Assembly (NCBI GenBank): GCA_012517255.1
Contig: JAAYVH010000285.1
Location: forward strand, 1 to 45,455
Length of the DNA stretch: 45,455 bases
Reading direction: 5' to 3'
From: Chthonomonadales bacterium
Lineage (GTDB): Bacteria > Armatimonadota > Chthonomonadetes > Chthonomonadales > CAJBBX01
The stretch's first letter is position 1. Every line of letters starts with the position of its first letter. Position numbers and translations under genes: made by a program. The notes beneath the pieces are model-generated. The model saw only the letters and a program-made list of their open reading frames with translations. It was not told the origin of the DNA and did not search any database. This document shows positions 8,972-15,954 of this stretch, piece by piece.

Positions 8972-9658
8972 TCAGTTGCGGCTGAGCGTTTCGCAAGGCG
9001 TTCGTTCGACGGGAGCCGGCTGCTTGTTGCACACGGAAGCCTTGCGACGGATCCGAGCCAGCGCATTGTCCACGGACTTTACCTTGCAGCCGAGGCGCGA
9101 GGCAATCTCATGGTAGGACAAGCCGGCCTTGTAGTCCGCAAGGACCCGCCATTCGAAATCAGACAGCAGACCGCGGAGATCGCGCTGCAGGTTGAGCAAG
9201 TACTCGTTCCATATCAACTGCGTCTCAGGGTCTCCGGTTGCTGCAGCAGCAGGCGAAACATGCGCCAGCGCATGAACGCGGGAGGGCGAAGTGTCCTCCA
9301 GCGGCATGGATGCGTTGAGAGGCAGTCGCTTGAGTCTGCTTGCAGCCTTTATGGCCGTCAGGAGGTGACGCCGCACGCACACTCTGGCAAACGCGGGGAA
9401 GGAGTGCGACCTCTCGCATCGAAAATCCACAATGGCCTGCCATAGACCGATCATGCCGATCTGGAGGAGGTCTTCGCGCTCGGCGCCCGGAATGAAGAAG
9501 GAGCGAACGGTGGTCTTGACGAGGTTGCGGTACCTGTACAGCAGGCACTCGGCGGCACGCTTGTCGCCGAGTTGGGCGCATGCCACGGCGTCATGGTCGG
9601 GCATGTTGGCGTAGGGGCCGAAAACCGGCGCCAGATGGCGGGGCAAACTAGTATCCAC
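8972..9658 (-). CDS. SigH-like alternative RNA polymerase sigma factor
   Basis: A 228-residue sigma70-family protein closely resembling Bacillus SigH (Spo0H). Region 2 contains RYRNLVKTTVRSFFIPGAEREDLLQ and IGMIGLWQAIVDF, then FPAFARVCVRRHLLTAIKAA, which parallels SigH's core-binding and -10 recognition segments. The PLNASMPLED linker also parallels SigH. Region 4 is the helix-turn-helix YHEIASRLGCKVKSVDNALARIRRK. Region 1.1 is absent. The GTG start has a GGAG site 8 bases upstream. In Bacillus SigH drives early stationary-phase genes; whether that holds here is unknown. It is probably transcribed from a TATAAT promoter about 100 bases upstream and may read through into the M42 peptidase and gpsA. 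Confidence 0.88.
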   Translation of the reverse strand: MDTSLPRHLAPVFGPYANMPDHDAVACAQLGDKRAAECLLYRYRNLVKTTVRSFFIPGAEREDLLQIGMIGLWQAIVDFRCERSHSFPAFARVCVRRHLLTAIKAASRLKRLPLNASMPLEDTSPSRVHALAHVSPAAAATGDPETQLIWNEYLLNLQRDLRGLLSDFEWRVLADYKAGLSYHEIASRLGCKVKSVDNALARIRRKASVCNKQPAPVERTPCETLSRN

Positions 9659-9761
9659 AGCCCACTCCGACTGAGCTCGGCAAGACGGTGCGCACTACAC
9701 AACGCTGGCAGCCCCGGCGCGGGGGCAAATACGTGCAAGATGCCAAGCATCAGCTACGAGC

Positions 9762-9796
9762 ATTATACAGCAGGGTGGGGCGTCACGCAAGCGTGA
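9762..9796 (-). promoter_or_regulatory. promoter of the SigH-like gene with overlapping 14-base palindrome
   Basis: Leftward, TTGCGT (9785-9790) and a perfect TATAAT (9762-9767) are separated by 17 bases, a good vegetative promoter giving a 5' leader of about 95 bases. A near-perfect inverted repeat TCACGC-AA-GCGTGA (9783-9796) covers the -35 element, which would suit a repressor or activator. It also lies about 35 bases upstream of the rightward glycosidase gene. Confidence 0.55.
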
Positions 9797-9828
9797 GCGG
9801 ACACTCAGGCAGGAGGAGGCACGACAGA

Positions 9829-12021
9829 ATGAGGCATTGGGCAGCGCTGGGATGCCGATTCCTGGCGGTCATCGGCCTCGCAGCGGTTGGCGGCAGAGCG
9901 GCATGCCAGGAGATTCGAGCGTTCTGGGCCGACGCGTTCAGCCCTGCGATCAAGTCGCGGCAGGAAGTGGATGATCTGCTTCGGCGGCTTCGGCTGGCGA
10001 ACTGCAATGCCGTGTTCGTTCAGGTTCGCAAGGGGGGCGACGCCTACTACGTGTCGCGGTACGAGCCCTGGGCAGCGGACAATCCCGAGCGCTTCGACGG
10101 TCTGCAGTACCTGATCCAGCAGGCACATGCTGGCCAGCCCCGCATCGCCGTCCACGCCTGGATCAACACCTGCGCCGTTGGCAGGAGCCACGGCAACCCT
10201 CACCATGTGGCGATCGCGCATCCCGACTGGCTGAGCCTGTCGGACGCAGGCGCCGACTACGATGGAGAAGCCACCAAGATAGATCCGGGTCATCCTGCCG
10301 CGGCCGATCACACGTTCCGGATATACCTCGACGTTGCTCGACGCTACGACGTTGACGGGATTCACTTCGACTTCGTCCGGTACGGGGGCGCCCAGTGGGG
10401 CTACAGCCCGCTGAGCGTTGCGCGCTTCAATGCGCGCCATGGCCGCAGCGGCATTCCCAGGGCAGACGATCCGCTATGGACGCAGTGGCGGCGGGATCAG
10501 GTCACCCAGCTCGTGCGCAAGGTCTATGCCATGGCTGTGTCGGTCAAGCCGAAGATCGTGGTTTCTGCAGCGACGATCACATGGGGCCAGGGACCGTCCA
10601 CCATGCAGGAGTGGAACACCAAATCGGCAGCCATGACCCGCGTGTTTCAGGATTGGCGGTCCTGGATGGAAGAGGGAATCCTCGATCTGAACTGCCTCAT
10701 GTCGTACTATCGTGAGGCACGGCATGCTGAATGGTTTCGCCTGTGGATTGACTGGGCCAAGGACCATCAGTATGGCCGATGGGCCGTGCCGTCGAGCGGC
10801 ATCTGGCTGAACCCGATCAAGGACAGCCTCACCCAGATCGAGGCCATTCGAGCGCCGTCGAAGAAGGGCAGCACTGCTCGCGGTGTCCTGTTGTACTGCT
10901 ACGGCTCGACCAACGTCGGGTCTGATGGAACGGAGCAACGGTACAACGAGGAGTTCTATCGTGCGCTCTCCCAGCAGTCGCGGTATGGAATGCCTCCCTT
11001 CGCGACGCCGGCGTCTGAACCGGAGATGCCCTGGAAGACGCATCCGAAGACCGGACACATCAAAGGGTTTGTGCTCGATGCGAACAGCCTGGAGCCCGTA
11101 GACGGCGCCGTGGTGCTGCTGAGGCGTCCTGTTCGGCGGAGGATCGAGACCGACGGCACCGGGTTCTACGCGTTTGTGGACCTGCCTCCGGGGAGAGCGG
11201 AGCTGACCGTCTCGGCGAAGGGCTATGCGCCGGTTGCTGCACGGGCTGAGGTGAGGGCAGGCGTCGTTCAGACGACTACGCTCATGGTCGGACAGTCGCC
11301 AACTCCGTTTGCGCCGAGCCTGGCGGCGGCCATCGCCGAGCGTGATGGCGCACCGGTAAGGCTGCGGAGGGTGATAGTGGTCGGAGGAACCGATCACTTC
11401 GTCGGCAGGCTGTTCGTTGCGGAGCCTGGCTTGAGCCATGCCGTTCAGGTCATTCCCGCGGATGAGGTCCGGCCCCCGCTCCAGGCGGGTGACGTGGTTG
11501 CGCTGACAGGAGTGATGGCAACCGACGAGGGCGAGCGTCTCATTCGGGATGCGCGCCTGCGTCTCGTCGACATGCAGATGCCGAGCCCCGAGACCGGCAC
11601 CGGCGTATGGGAGTTGCCGAACCGTGACGGAGCGCTGGGGGTGGCCGTCGCGCCGGGGATGATGCGCATCGCGGGCCTGGTGAGCTCCGTATCCTCGGAT
11701 GAGGTTTCCCTGCGCGCGGCAGCGCCCGTCGAGGTTCGGCTGAGCGAGAGGAAAGGGTGTGGTGTGGAGGACGAGGAAGCGCCCCTGCCGCCTCCGCCGC
11801 TCGCAGCGAAGGTCGAGGTCACGGGCGTCGTCACCATGGCTGCGCGGGATGGGCAGACAACCCTACGCCTGTGGCCGAGAACCCCCGACGACCTGAGCGT
11901 TGTCGAGGGGCCAGGCGCGCTGATTGCTCGCATTGCGTCGGCCATCGTGGCGCCGCCGGCCGTCATGTACGGCGCCTATATACTCTGGAGGTTTCGCAAT
12001 GAGCGTGTTGTGCGGCGTTGA
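9829..12021 (+). CDS. secreted GHL10-family glycoside hydrolase-like protein with carboxypeptidase-regulatory-like domain
   Basis: The 730-residue protein starts with a signal peptide (MRHWAALGCRFLAVIGLAAV, cleavage probably near AAC/QE). Residues about 28-345 match the GHL10 (DUF187) TIM barrel: EIRAFWADAF at the first strand, NAVFVQVRKGGDAYY, AWINTCAVG, and DGIHFDFVRYGG. About 409-480 is a carboxypeptidase-regulatory-like beta sandwich (GHIKGFVLDANSLEPVDGA). About 510-690 holds two OB-like repeats (GDVVALTGVM, VEVTGVVTMA). A C-terminal hydrophobic helix (about 694-722) ending RNERVVRR could anchor it. The ATG at 9829 is preceded by AGGAGGAGG and gives a proper signal peptide, so the upstream in-frame ATG at 9688 is not used. 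It overlaps namZ by 23 bases. Glycan substrate unknown. Confidence 0.85.
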   Translation: MRHWAALGCRFLAVIGLAAVGGRAACQEIRAFWADAFSPAIKSRQEVDDLLRRLRLANCNAVFVQVRKGGDAYYVSRYEPWAADNPERFDGLQYLIQQAHAGQPRIAVHAWINTCAVGRSHGNPHHVAIAHPDWLSLSDAGADYDGEATKIDPGHPAAADHTFRIYLDVARRYDVDGIHFDFVRYGGAQWGYSPLSVARFNARHGRSGIPRADDPLWTQWRRDQVTQLVRKVYAMAVSVKPKIVVSAATITWGQGPSTMQEWNTKSAAMTRVFQDWRSWMEEGILDLNCLMSYYREARHAEWFRLWIDWAKDHQYGRWAVPSSGIWLNPIKDSLTQIEAIRAPSKKGSTARGVLLYCYGSTNVGSDGTEQRYNEEFYRALSQQSRYGMPPFATPASEPEMPWKTHPKTGHIKGFVLDANSLEPVDGAVVLLRRPVRRRIETDGTGFYAFVDLPPGRAELTVSAKGYAPVAARAEVRAGVVQTTTLMVGQSPTPFAPSLAAAIAERDGAPVRLRRVIVVGGTDHFVGRLFVAEPGLSHAVQVIPADEVRPPLQAGDVVALTGVMATDEGERLIRDARLRLVDMQMPSPETGTGVWELPNRDGALGVAVAPGMMRIAGLVSSVSSDEVSLRAAAPVEVRLSERKGCGVEDEEAPLPPPPLAAKVEVTGVVTMAARDGQTTLRLWPRTPDDLSVVEGPGALIARIASAIVAPPAVMYGAYILWRFRNERVVRR

Positions 12022-13129
12022 CGTGCTTGTTCGCGACGGCTTCGCGCCGTTGCGAGGTCAGCGGGTCGGGCTTGTCACGAACCACACGGGGTTGACATGC
12101 GATCTGCGCTCTACCATTGACGTGCTGCACGCGGCGCCCGGCGTGAAGCTTGTTGCGCTCTTTGGACCTGAGCATGGCCTTCGCGGCGACCGCGACGAGA
12201 AGGTCGCCGACGGCAAAGACGAGGCTACGGGCCTTCCCGTATACAGCCTCTACGGGCAGTCGTTTCGGCCCAAGCCCGAAGCGCTGCGCGACCTGGACGC
12301 TTTGGTCTTCGACATTCAGGACATTGGCTGCCGTTTCTACACCTACATCAGCACCATGGGACACTGCATGGAGGCCTGCGCCGAAGTCGGCATCCACTTC
12401 GTGGTACTCGATCGTCCGAACCCCATCACGGGAACCCGCGTGGAGGGCCCCACCGCCGATCAAGACAGCCTATCGTTCACGGCGTGGCATCCGATACCCG
12501 TGCAGCATGGCATGACCGTGGGAGAACTGGCGCGCATGTTCAATGAGGAACGCAGGATCGGCGCCGGGCTCATCGTTATCCCATGCGAGGGTTGGAGGCG
12601 GTCCGACTGGTTCGATGCGACGGGGCTCACGTGGACGAACCCTTCCCCGAACATGCGCTGCCTGAACCAGGCGACACTGTATCCGGGGATCGGCCTGCTC
12701 GAGACAACCAATGTGAGTGTCGGTCGAGGAACCGACACCCCATTTGAGCATTTCGGCGCGCCGTGGATGGATGGTCGTCGCGTGGCCTCGGCCCTCAACG
12801 AGATCGGACTGCCGGGCGTCCGGTTCGTGCCCGTACGCTTCGTTCCAGATGCCAGCGTTTTCAAGGGGGCTTCGTGCGGCGGAGTGAACGTCGTCATCAC
12901 CAACCGCAGTCAGTTTAGGGCGGTGCGAACCGGTCTGGAGATTGCGGGCGTCCTGCTAGCCGTGCACAGGAGCGAATGGTCGTTCGACCGCTATAACCGG
13001 CTCCTCGTGCATAGAGCCACGATGGAGGCGCTCAGACGTGGCGACAGGCCTGCGGACATCGAGCGCGGCTGGGCGTCGGGGCTCCGTCGTTTCGGGAGAA
13101 TACGCTCCTCGTACCTTCTCTACAGGTAG
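11999..13129 (+). CDS. namZ: NamZ-like exo-beta-N-acetylmuramidase (DUF1343 family)
   Basis: DUF1343 proteins include NamZ, which removes N-acetylmuramic acid from the non-reducing ends of peptidoglycan fragments. The 376-residue protein shows the family's blocks: GLVTNHTG, LFGPEHGLRGD, LPVYSLYG, LDALVFDIQDIGCRFYTYI, VLDRPNPITG, EGP, PSPNM and a GLLE-TNVSVGRGTDTPFE block. The ATG at 11999 has GGAGGT 8 bases upstream and overlaps the preceding glycosidase gene by 23 bases, showing translational coupling. Longer in-frame extension upstream encodes only the other gene's antiframe. No signal peptide is visible, so it may act in the cytosol on imported muropeptides or use another export route. Confidence 0.9.
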   Translation: MSVLCGVDVLVRDGFAPLRGQRVGLVTNHTGLTCDLRSTIDVLHAAPGVKLVALFGPEHGLRGDRDEKVADGKDEATGLPVYSLYGQSFRPKPEALRDLDALVFDIQDIGCRFYTYISTMGHCMEACAEVGIHFVVLDRPNPITGTRVEGPTADQDSLSFTAWHPIPVQHGMTVGELARMFNEERRIGAGLIVIPCEGWRRSDWFDATGLTWTNPSPNMRCLNQATLYPGIGLLETTNVSVGRGTDTPFEHFGAPWMDGRRVASALNEIGLPGVRFVPVRFVPDASVFKGASCGGVNVVITNRSQFRAVRTGLEIAGVLLAVHRSEWSFDRYNRLLVHRATMEALRRGDRPADIERGWASGLRRFGRIRSSYLLYR

Positions 13130-13173
13130 TCAACGAAAAAAAACCGAGAATCTTGATCGGCAAGAAGGAATCC

Positions 13174-13200
13174 ACTCACGTTCGGCGTACTCGTGAGTAC
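13174..13200 (+). other. hairpin upstream of the DUF5679 gene
   Basis: ACTCACG (13174-13180) pairs with CGTGAGT (13192-13198) around an 11-base loop. An overlapping short repeat GTACTC-GT-GAGTAC (13187-13200) offers an alternative fold. It lies about 35 bases ahead of the start codon and has no T tract, so a regulatory or protein-binding role is as likely as termination of namZ. Confidence 0.35.
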
Positions 13201-13232
13201 ATCCACACTTCAGGAAGGGGGGACGCATCTCG

Positions 13233-13370
13233 ATGGAAGCCTATTGTGTCAAGTGCAAGGCCAAGAGGGAGATGAAGAACGCCACAGCCATCACGATGAA
13301 GAACGGCAAGCCCTCGATGACCGGCACTTGCGTCACGTGTGGCACCAAGATGTTCAAGATCGGGAAGTAG
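13233..13370 (+). CDS. DUF5679-like 45-residue zinc-ribbon protein
   Basis: This tiny protein has two CxxC knuckles (C5/C8 in YCVKCKAK and C33/C36 in GTCVTCGTK) around a basic, Met/Lys-rich middle (KREMKNATAITMKNGKPSM). The pattern and length match DUF5679, small zinc-ribbon proteins of unknown function found in many bacteria and archaea. AGGAAGGGGGG lies about 10 bases upstream of the ATG. It stands alone between namZ and an isomerase gene, with a hairpin before it and a likely terminator after it, suggesting its own transcript. A nucleic-acid or ribosome-binding role is plausible from the charge and zinc knuckles but is unproven. Confidence 0.82.
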   Translation: MEAYCVKCKAKREMKNATAITMKNGKPSMTGTCVTCGTKMFKIGK

Positions 13371-13407
13371 GCGCTCGATCTCCTCTGCTTGACCAAGCGT
13401 GCGGAAT

Positions 13408-13438
13408 GGGCCTGACCGGCCGTACAGGCAGGCCCTTC
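13408..13438 (+). terminator. probable terminator after the DUF5679 gene
   Basis: GGGCCTG (13408-13414) pairs with CAGGCCC (13429-13435), followed by TTCT. An alternative inner pairing GCCTG/CAGGC gives a tighter loop. The T tract is short, so efficiency is uncertain. Confidence 0.5.
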
Positions 13439-13537
13439 TGTCACCGTTGACAACGGCGGGAGTCCTGCGGCACGGCTATCAGCGCCGCGAGGATATCCTG
13501 CCGTGAGCACGTCTGGGAACCGATGGAGGTATTCCCC

Positions 13538-14305
13538 ATGAAGTTGCCACGCGCCGCCGTACAGTTGATCGTGTTCGGCGAGCGCAACAGGAGTGACATT
13601 GCCGGCGTGCTGTCGGACGTACGCACGGCGGGATTTGACGCGATCGAAGCGGGCAATCTATTCGCGGCGCATGGCGAGGACGCTGTGCGGTCGCTTCTCG
13701 GTCACCATGCCGTCACTGTATGCGGAGCCCACTTCGGATACGGCGACTATGCCGATTCCTCGAAGCTGGCTCAGAACATCGCCTACTGCAAGGCGCTCGG
13801 CGTCCAGCATATGATGTGCTCGGGAGTGTCGGACACCAAGTCCGTCGCGGGGTATGTGGAGTCGGCGAAGCTCTTCAACACGGTGGGGACGCGTCTGCGG
13901 GACGAGGGGCTCGTCTTCAACTATCACAACCATGCCTGGGAGTTTGAGGATCTCGGCGGCACGAATGGAATGGCGATACTGGATGCCGAGACCGATCCAG
14001 CCGTGGTCAAGTTCAACATTGACGTGTTCTGGGTGACGATCGGCGGAGCGTCACCCGCGGAGTTCATCCGCCAGCATGCCGAGCGGGCCGGGTACTTCCA
14101 TTTCAAGGATGGCCGACGGACCGCAGACGGAGGAGTGGAGTTTCTCGAGCTCGGCGCCGGAGAAGTGGATCTAGAGGGCTCGATGGCGGCAGCCCGCGAG
14201 GCTGGCGCCACGTGGATTGTGGCCGAACAGGACAGCACAAAGCTGCCGCATCTGGAGTCGGTGACGGTTAGCAGGCGGTACTTGAGCGAGCGTCTCGGCA
14301 TCTGA
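13538..14305 (+). CDS. sugar phosphate isomerase/epimerase-like TIM-barrel protein
   Basis: A 255-residue xylose-isomerase-like TIM barrel (AP endonuclease 2 fold; IolE, hydroxypyruvate isomerase and related enzymes). Recognisable elements are FDAIEAGN after the first strand, CGAHFGYGDY, the metal-site strand LVFNYHNHAWEF, KFNIDVFWVTIGG, GYFHFKDGR and the closing WIVAEQDST. The likely metal ligands are the glutamate of DAIEAGN, the His residues of NYHNH, the Asp of NIDVFW, the His of YFHFKD and the Glu of VAEQD. The ATG at 13538 has GGAGGT 7 bases upstream; an ATG at 13523 lies before that site and is rejected. The true substrate cannot be assigned. It converges on fmdB across a strong hairpin. 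Confidence 0.85.
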   Translation: MKLPRAAVQLIVFGERNRSDIAGVLSDVRTAGFDAIEAGNLFAAHGEDAVRSLLGHHAVTVCGAHFGYGDYADSSKLAQNIAYCKALGVQHMMCSGVSDTKSVAGYVESAKLFNTVGTRLRDEGLVFNYHNHAWEFEDLGGTNGMAILDAETDPAVVKFNIDVFWVTIGGASPAEFIRQHAERAGYFHFKDGRRTADGGVEFLELGAGEVDLEGSMAAAREAGATWIVAEQDSTKLPHLESVTVSRRYLSERLGI

Positions 14306-14329
14306 AGAGCGCTCAGGCCGGAGTCAGAA

Positions 14330-14359
14330 CAACAGGGCGCCCATGTGAGCGCCCTGTTG
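14330..14359. terminator. bidirectional hairpin between convergent genes
   Basis: A perfect 11-base-pair stem, CAACAGGGCGC (14330-14340) with GCGCCCTGTTG (14349-14359), encloses an 8-base loop between the isomerase and fmdB stops. There is no T tract on either side, but the position fits a shared terminator or mRNA-end stabiliser. Confidence 0.65.
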
Positions 14360-14380
14360 CCGTGAGTCTGTGGCGGAGGT

Positions 14381-14659
14381 TCAGGATTTGGCGGCAGCCT
14401 CAGCCGGCTTGGCCTCGGTCTTGGTGTCCGACTTGGCCGATGTGTCCTCTGAGGATGGCTTGCTCCCGTTGCCGTTGCGCTTCGAGCCATAGTCATTCAC
14501 ATGGAAGCCGGGACCCTTGAAGACGATGCCTGCCGGGTACACCCGGCGCCGCAGCGCGCCGCCGCAGCCTTCGTGACGCTGCAGAGGCTCCTCGGTTATT
14601 CGCTGCCACACCTCAAACTCCGCGTTGCATAGCGTACACTCATAGCCGTACGTTGGCAC
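14381..14659 (-). CDS. FmdB-type zinc-ribbon protein
   Basis: The N terminus MPTYGYECTLCNAEFEVWQ is the hallmark of the FmdB/CxxC putative regulatory family, small zinc ribbons of unclear role named after a gene beside formamidase in methylotrophs. C8 and C11 form the first knuckle. The second, usually CPxCG, is here RHEGCGG, so H29 and C32 would complete a Cys3His site. Residues 45-92 are a low-complexity tail rich in Ser, Lys, Ala and Glu, probably disordered. The GTG start has GAGGTGG upstream. A perfect TATAAT lies about 40 bases before the start. Confidence 0.85.
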   Translation of the reverse strand: MPTYGYECTLCNAEFEVWQRITEEPLQRHEGCGGALRRRVYPAGIVFKGPGFHVNDYGSKRNGNGSKPSSEDTSAKSDTKTEAKPAEAAAKS

Positions 14660-14696
14660 TGGTCCACCTCACTGAACATGCGATCACTTGAGTCAC

Positions 14697-14702
14697 ATTA
14701 TA
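14697..14702 (-). promoter_or_regulatory. -10 element for fmdB
   Basis: Leftward TATAAT, about 40 bases upstream of the fmdB GTG, in the 86-base divergent gap shared with anmK. No convincing -35 is present, so support is limited to the perfect -10 and its placement. Confidence 0.4.
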
Positions 14703-14745
14703 TCCGATCACGTTATGCGGTCGCAGCACATGGGACAAAGCGCGA

Positions 14746-15954
14746 ATGCTGATCATCGGTCTTATGTCCGGCACCTCAGCGGACGGCGTGGATGCCGCCC
14801 TCGTGGACATTCGCGGCGCTAACCGCGCGGAAGTCGTGCGGTGCGTTGCGTTCCGCTGCGTGCCCTTCCCTGAGCGGCTCCGACAAGCCATCCTTGATCA
14901 ATGCGATCGCGAGCGATCGAGCGTTGACGTCCTCTGTGTGCTGGCAACGGCTCTCGCTCATCAGTACGCATCGGCAGCGCAGGCAGTTGCGGATCAGGCG
15001 GGCATTTCGCTCGAGGACGTCGCAGCGATCGCATGCCACGGACAGACTGTATGGCATCAGCCGGAGCCGATGGAAGGGCTCGAAGGATCATACAGGGCCA
15101 CCATGAAGATCGGGTCCGCCGCTGCAATCGCGGCCGCAACCGGCTGTGCAGTGATCTCCGATTTTCGATCAGCCGACATGGCGGCAGGAGGCCAGGGAGC
15201 TCCGCTCGTTCCGTATGCGGATTGGGCGCTGCTGACACGTATCGGCGAGCCCAGGGCCGTCCAGAACATCGGCGGCATCGCCAACGTTACCTATCTGCCC
15301 GCTGACGGAGCCCTTGAGGGCGTCATGGCGTTCGATACCGGCCCGGGCAACATGGTGATTGACCAGGTTGCGGCAATCCTGAGCCACGGCACGATGGCAT
15401 TCGACAGGTCGGGCTCGTGGGCTGCTCAGGGCGAACCTGCCGAGGATGTTGTGCAGCGCATCCTGTCCGACGAGCCGTTCTTCTCATGCCCTCCGCCGAA
15501 GAGCACGGGGCGGGAGCTATTCGGGCGGGAGTTCGTGGAACGGCGCTTCTTGCCGCAGTGCTCTGCCAGGGGTCTGTCTGATGCCGACACGATGGCAACC
15601 GCGACGGCGCTGACAGCTCGTTCGATCGAGATCGCATACCGACGCTGGCTGGCTCCGCGCGGCATGCCAGGGACCGCCATCGTCGGAGGCGGCGGAGTCC
15701 ATAACCTGACGCTGATGCGCATGCTGGGGAACGCGCTGTCGCCGATCCGGCTGACGACGCACGAGGAGTTCGGCATACATAACGATGCAAAAGAGGCCAT
15801 TGCATTTGCTGTACTCGGCTATGAGACGCTGCACGGGCGTCCATCCAACGTCCCGGGGGCAACCGGTGCGTCCTATCCGTGCGTCCTCGGATCGGTGACA
15901 CTCCCTCCTCGAGGTAAGGGCAAGGTGCGTCTGCAGGTCGTCGAAGATGACTAG
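14746..15954 (+). CDS. anmK: anhydro-N-acetylmuramic acid kinase
   Basis: AnmK opens the 1,6-anhydro ring of anhydro-MurNAc and phosphorylates it to MurNAc-6-phosphate, a cytosolic step of peptidoglycan recycling. The ASKHA-fold signature motifs are present: IGLMSGTSADGVDAALVD at the N terminus, ACHGQTVWHQP, VISDFRSADMAAGGQGAPLVPYAD, QNIGGIANVTYL, AFDTGPGNMVID, and IVGGGGVHN near the end. At 402 residues it is a little longer than the usual 370-390. Its 3' end overlaps murJ by 8 bases (ATGACTAG), coupling recycling to lipid II export. No murQ is in the window. Confidence 0.94.
   Translation: MLIIGLMSGTSADGVDAALVDIRGANRAEVVRCVAFRCVPFPERLRQAILDQCDRERSSVDVLCVLATALAHQYASAAQAVADQAGISLEDVAAIACHGQTVWHQPEPMEGLEGSYRATMKIGSAAAIAAATGCAVISDFRSADMAAGGQGAPLVPYADWALLTRIGEPRAVQNIGGIANVTYLPADGALEGVMAFDTGPGNMVIDQVAAILSHGTMAFDRSGSWAAQGEPAEDVVQRILSDEPFFSCPPPKSTGRELFGREFVERRFLPQCSARGLSDADTMATATALTARSIEIAYRRWLAPRGMPGTAIVGGGGVHNLTLMRMLGNALSPIRLTTHEEFGIHNDAKEAIAFAVLGYETLHGRPSNVPGATGASYPCVLGSVTLPPRGKGKVRLQVVEDD

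Noticed and set aside
9688-9828. 47-residue N-terminal extension of the GHL10 protein
   Set aside because: The ATG at 9829 has a strong ribosome site and begins a proper signal peptide, which the extension would bury.
13193-13450. 85-codon frame over the DUF5679 gene
   Set aside because: It is in the wrong frame. The cysteine-knuckle frame at 13233-13370 has the ribosome site and the family match.
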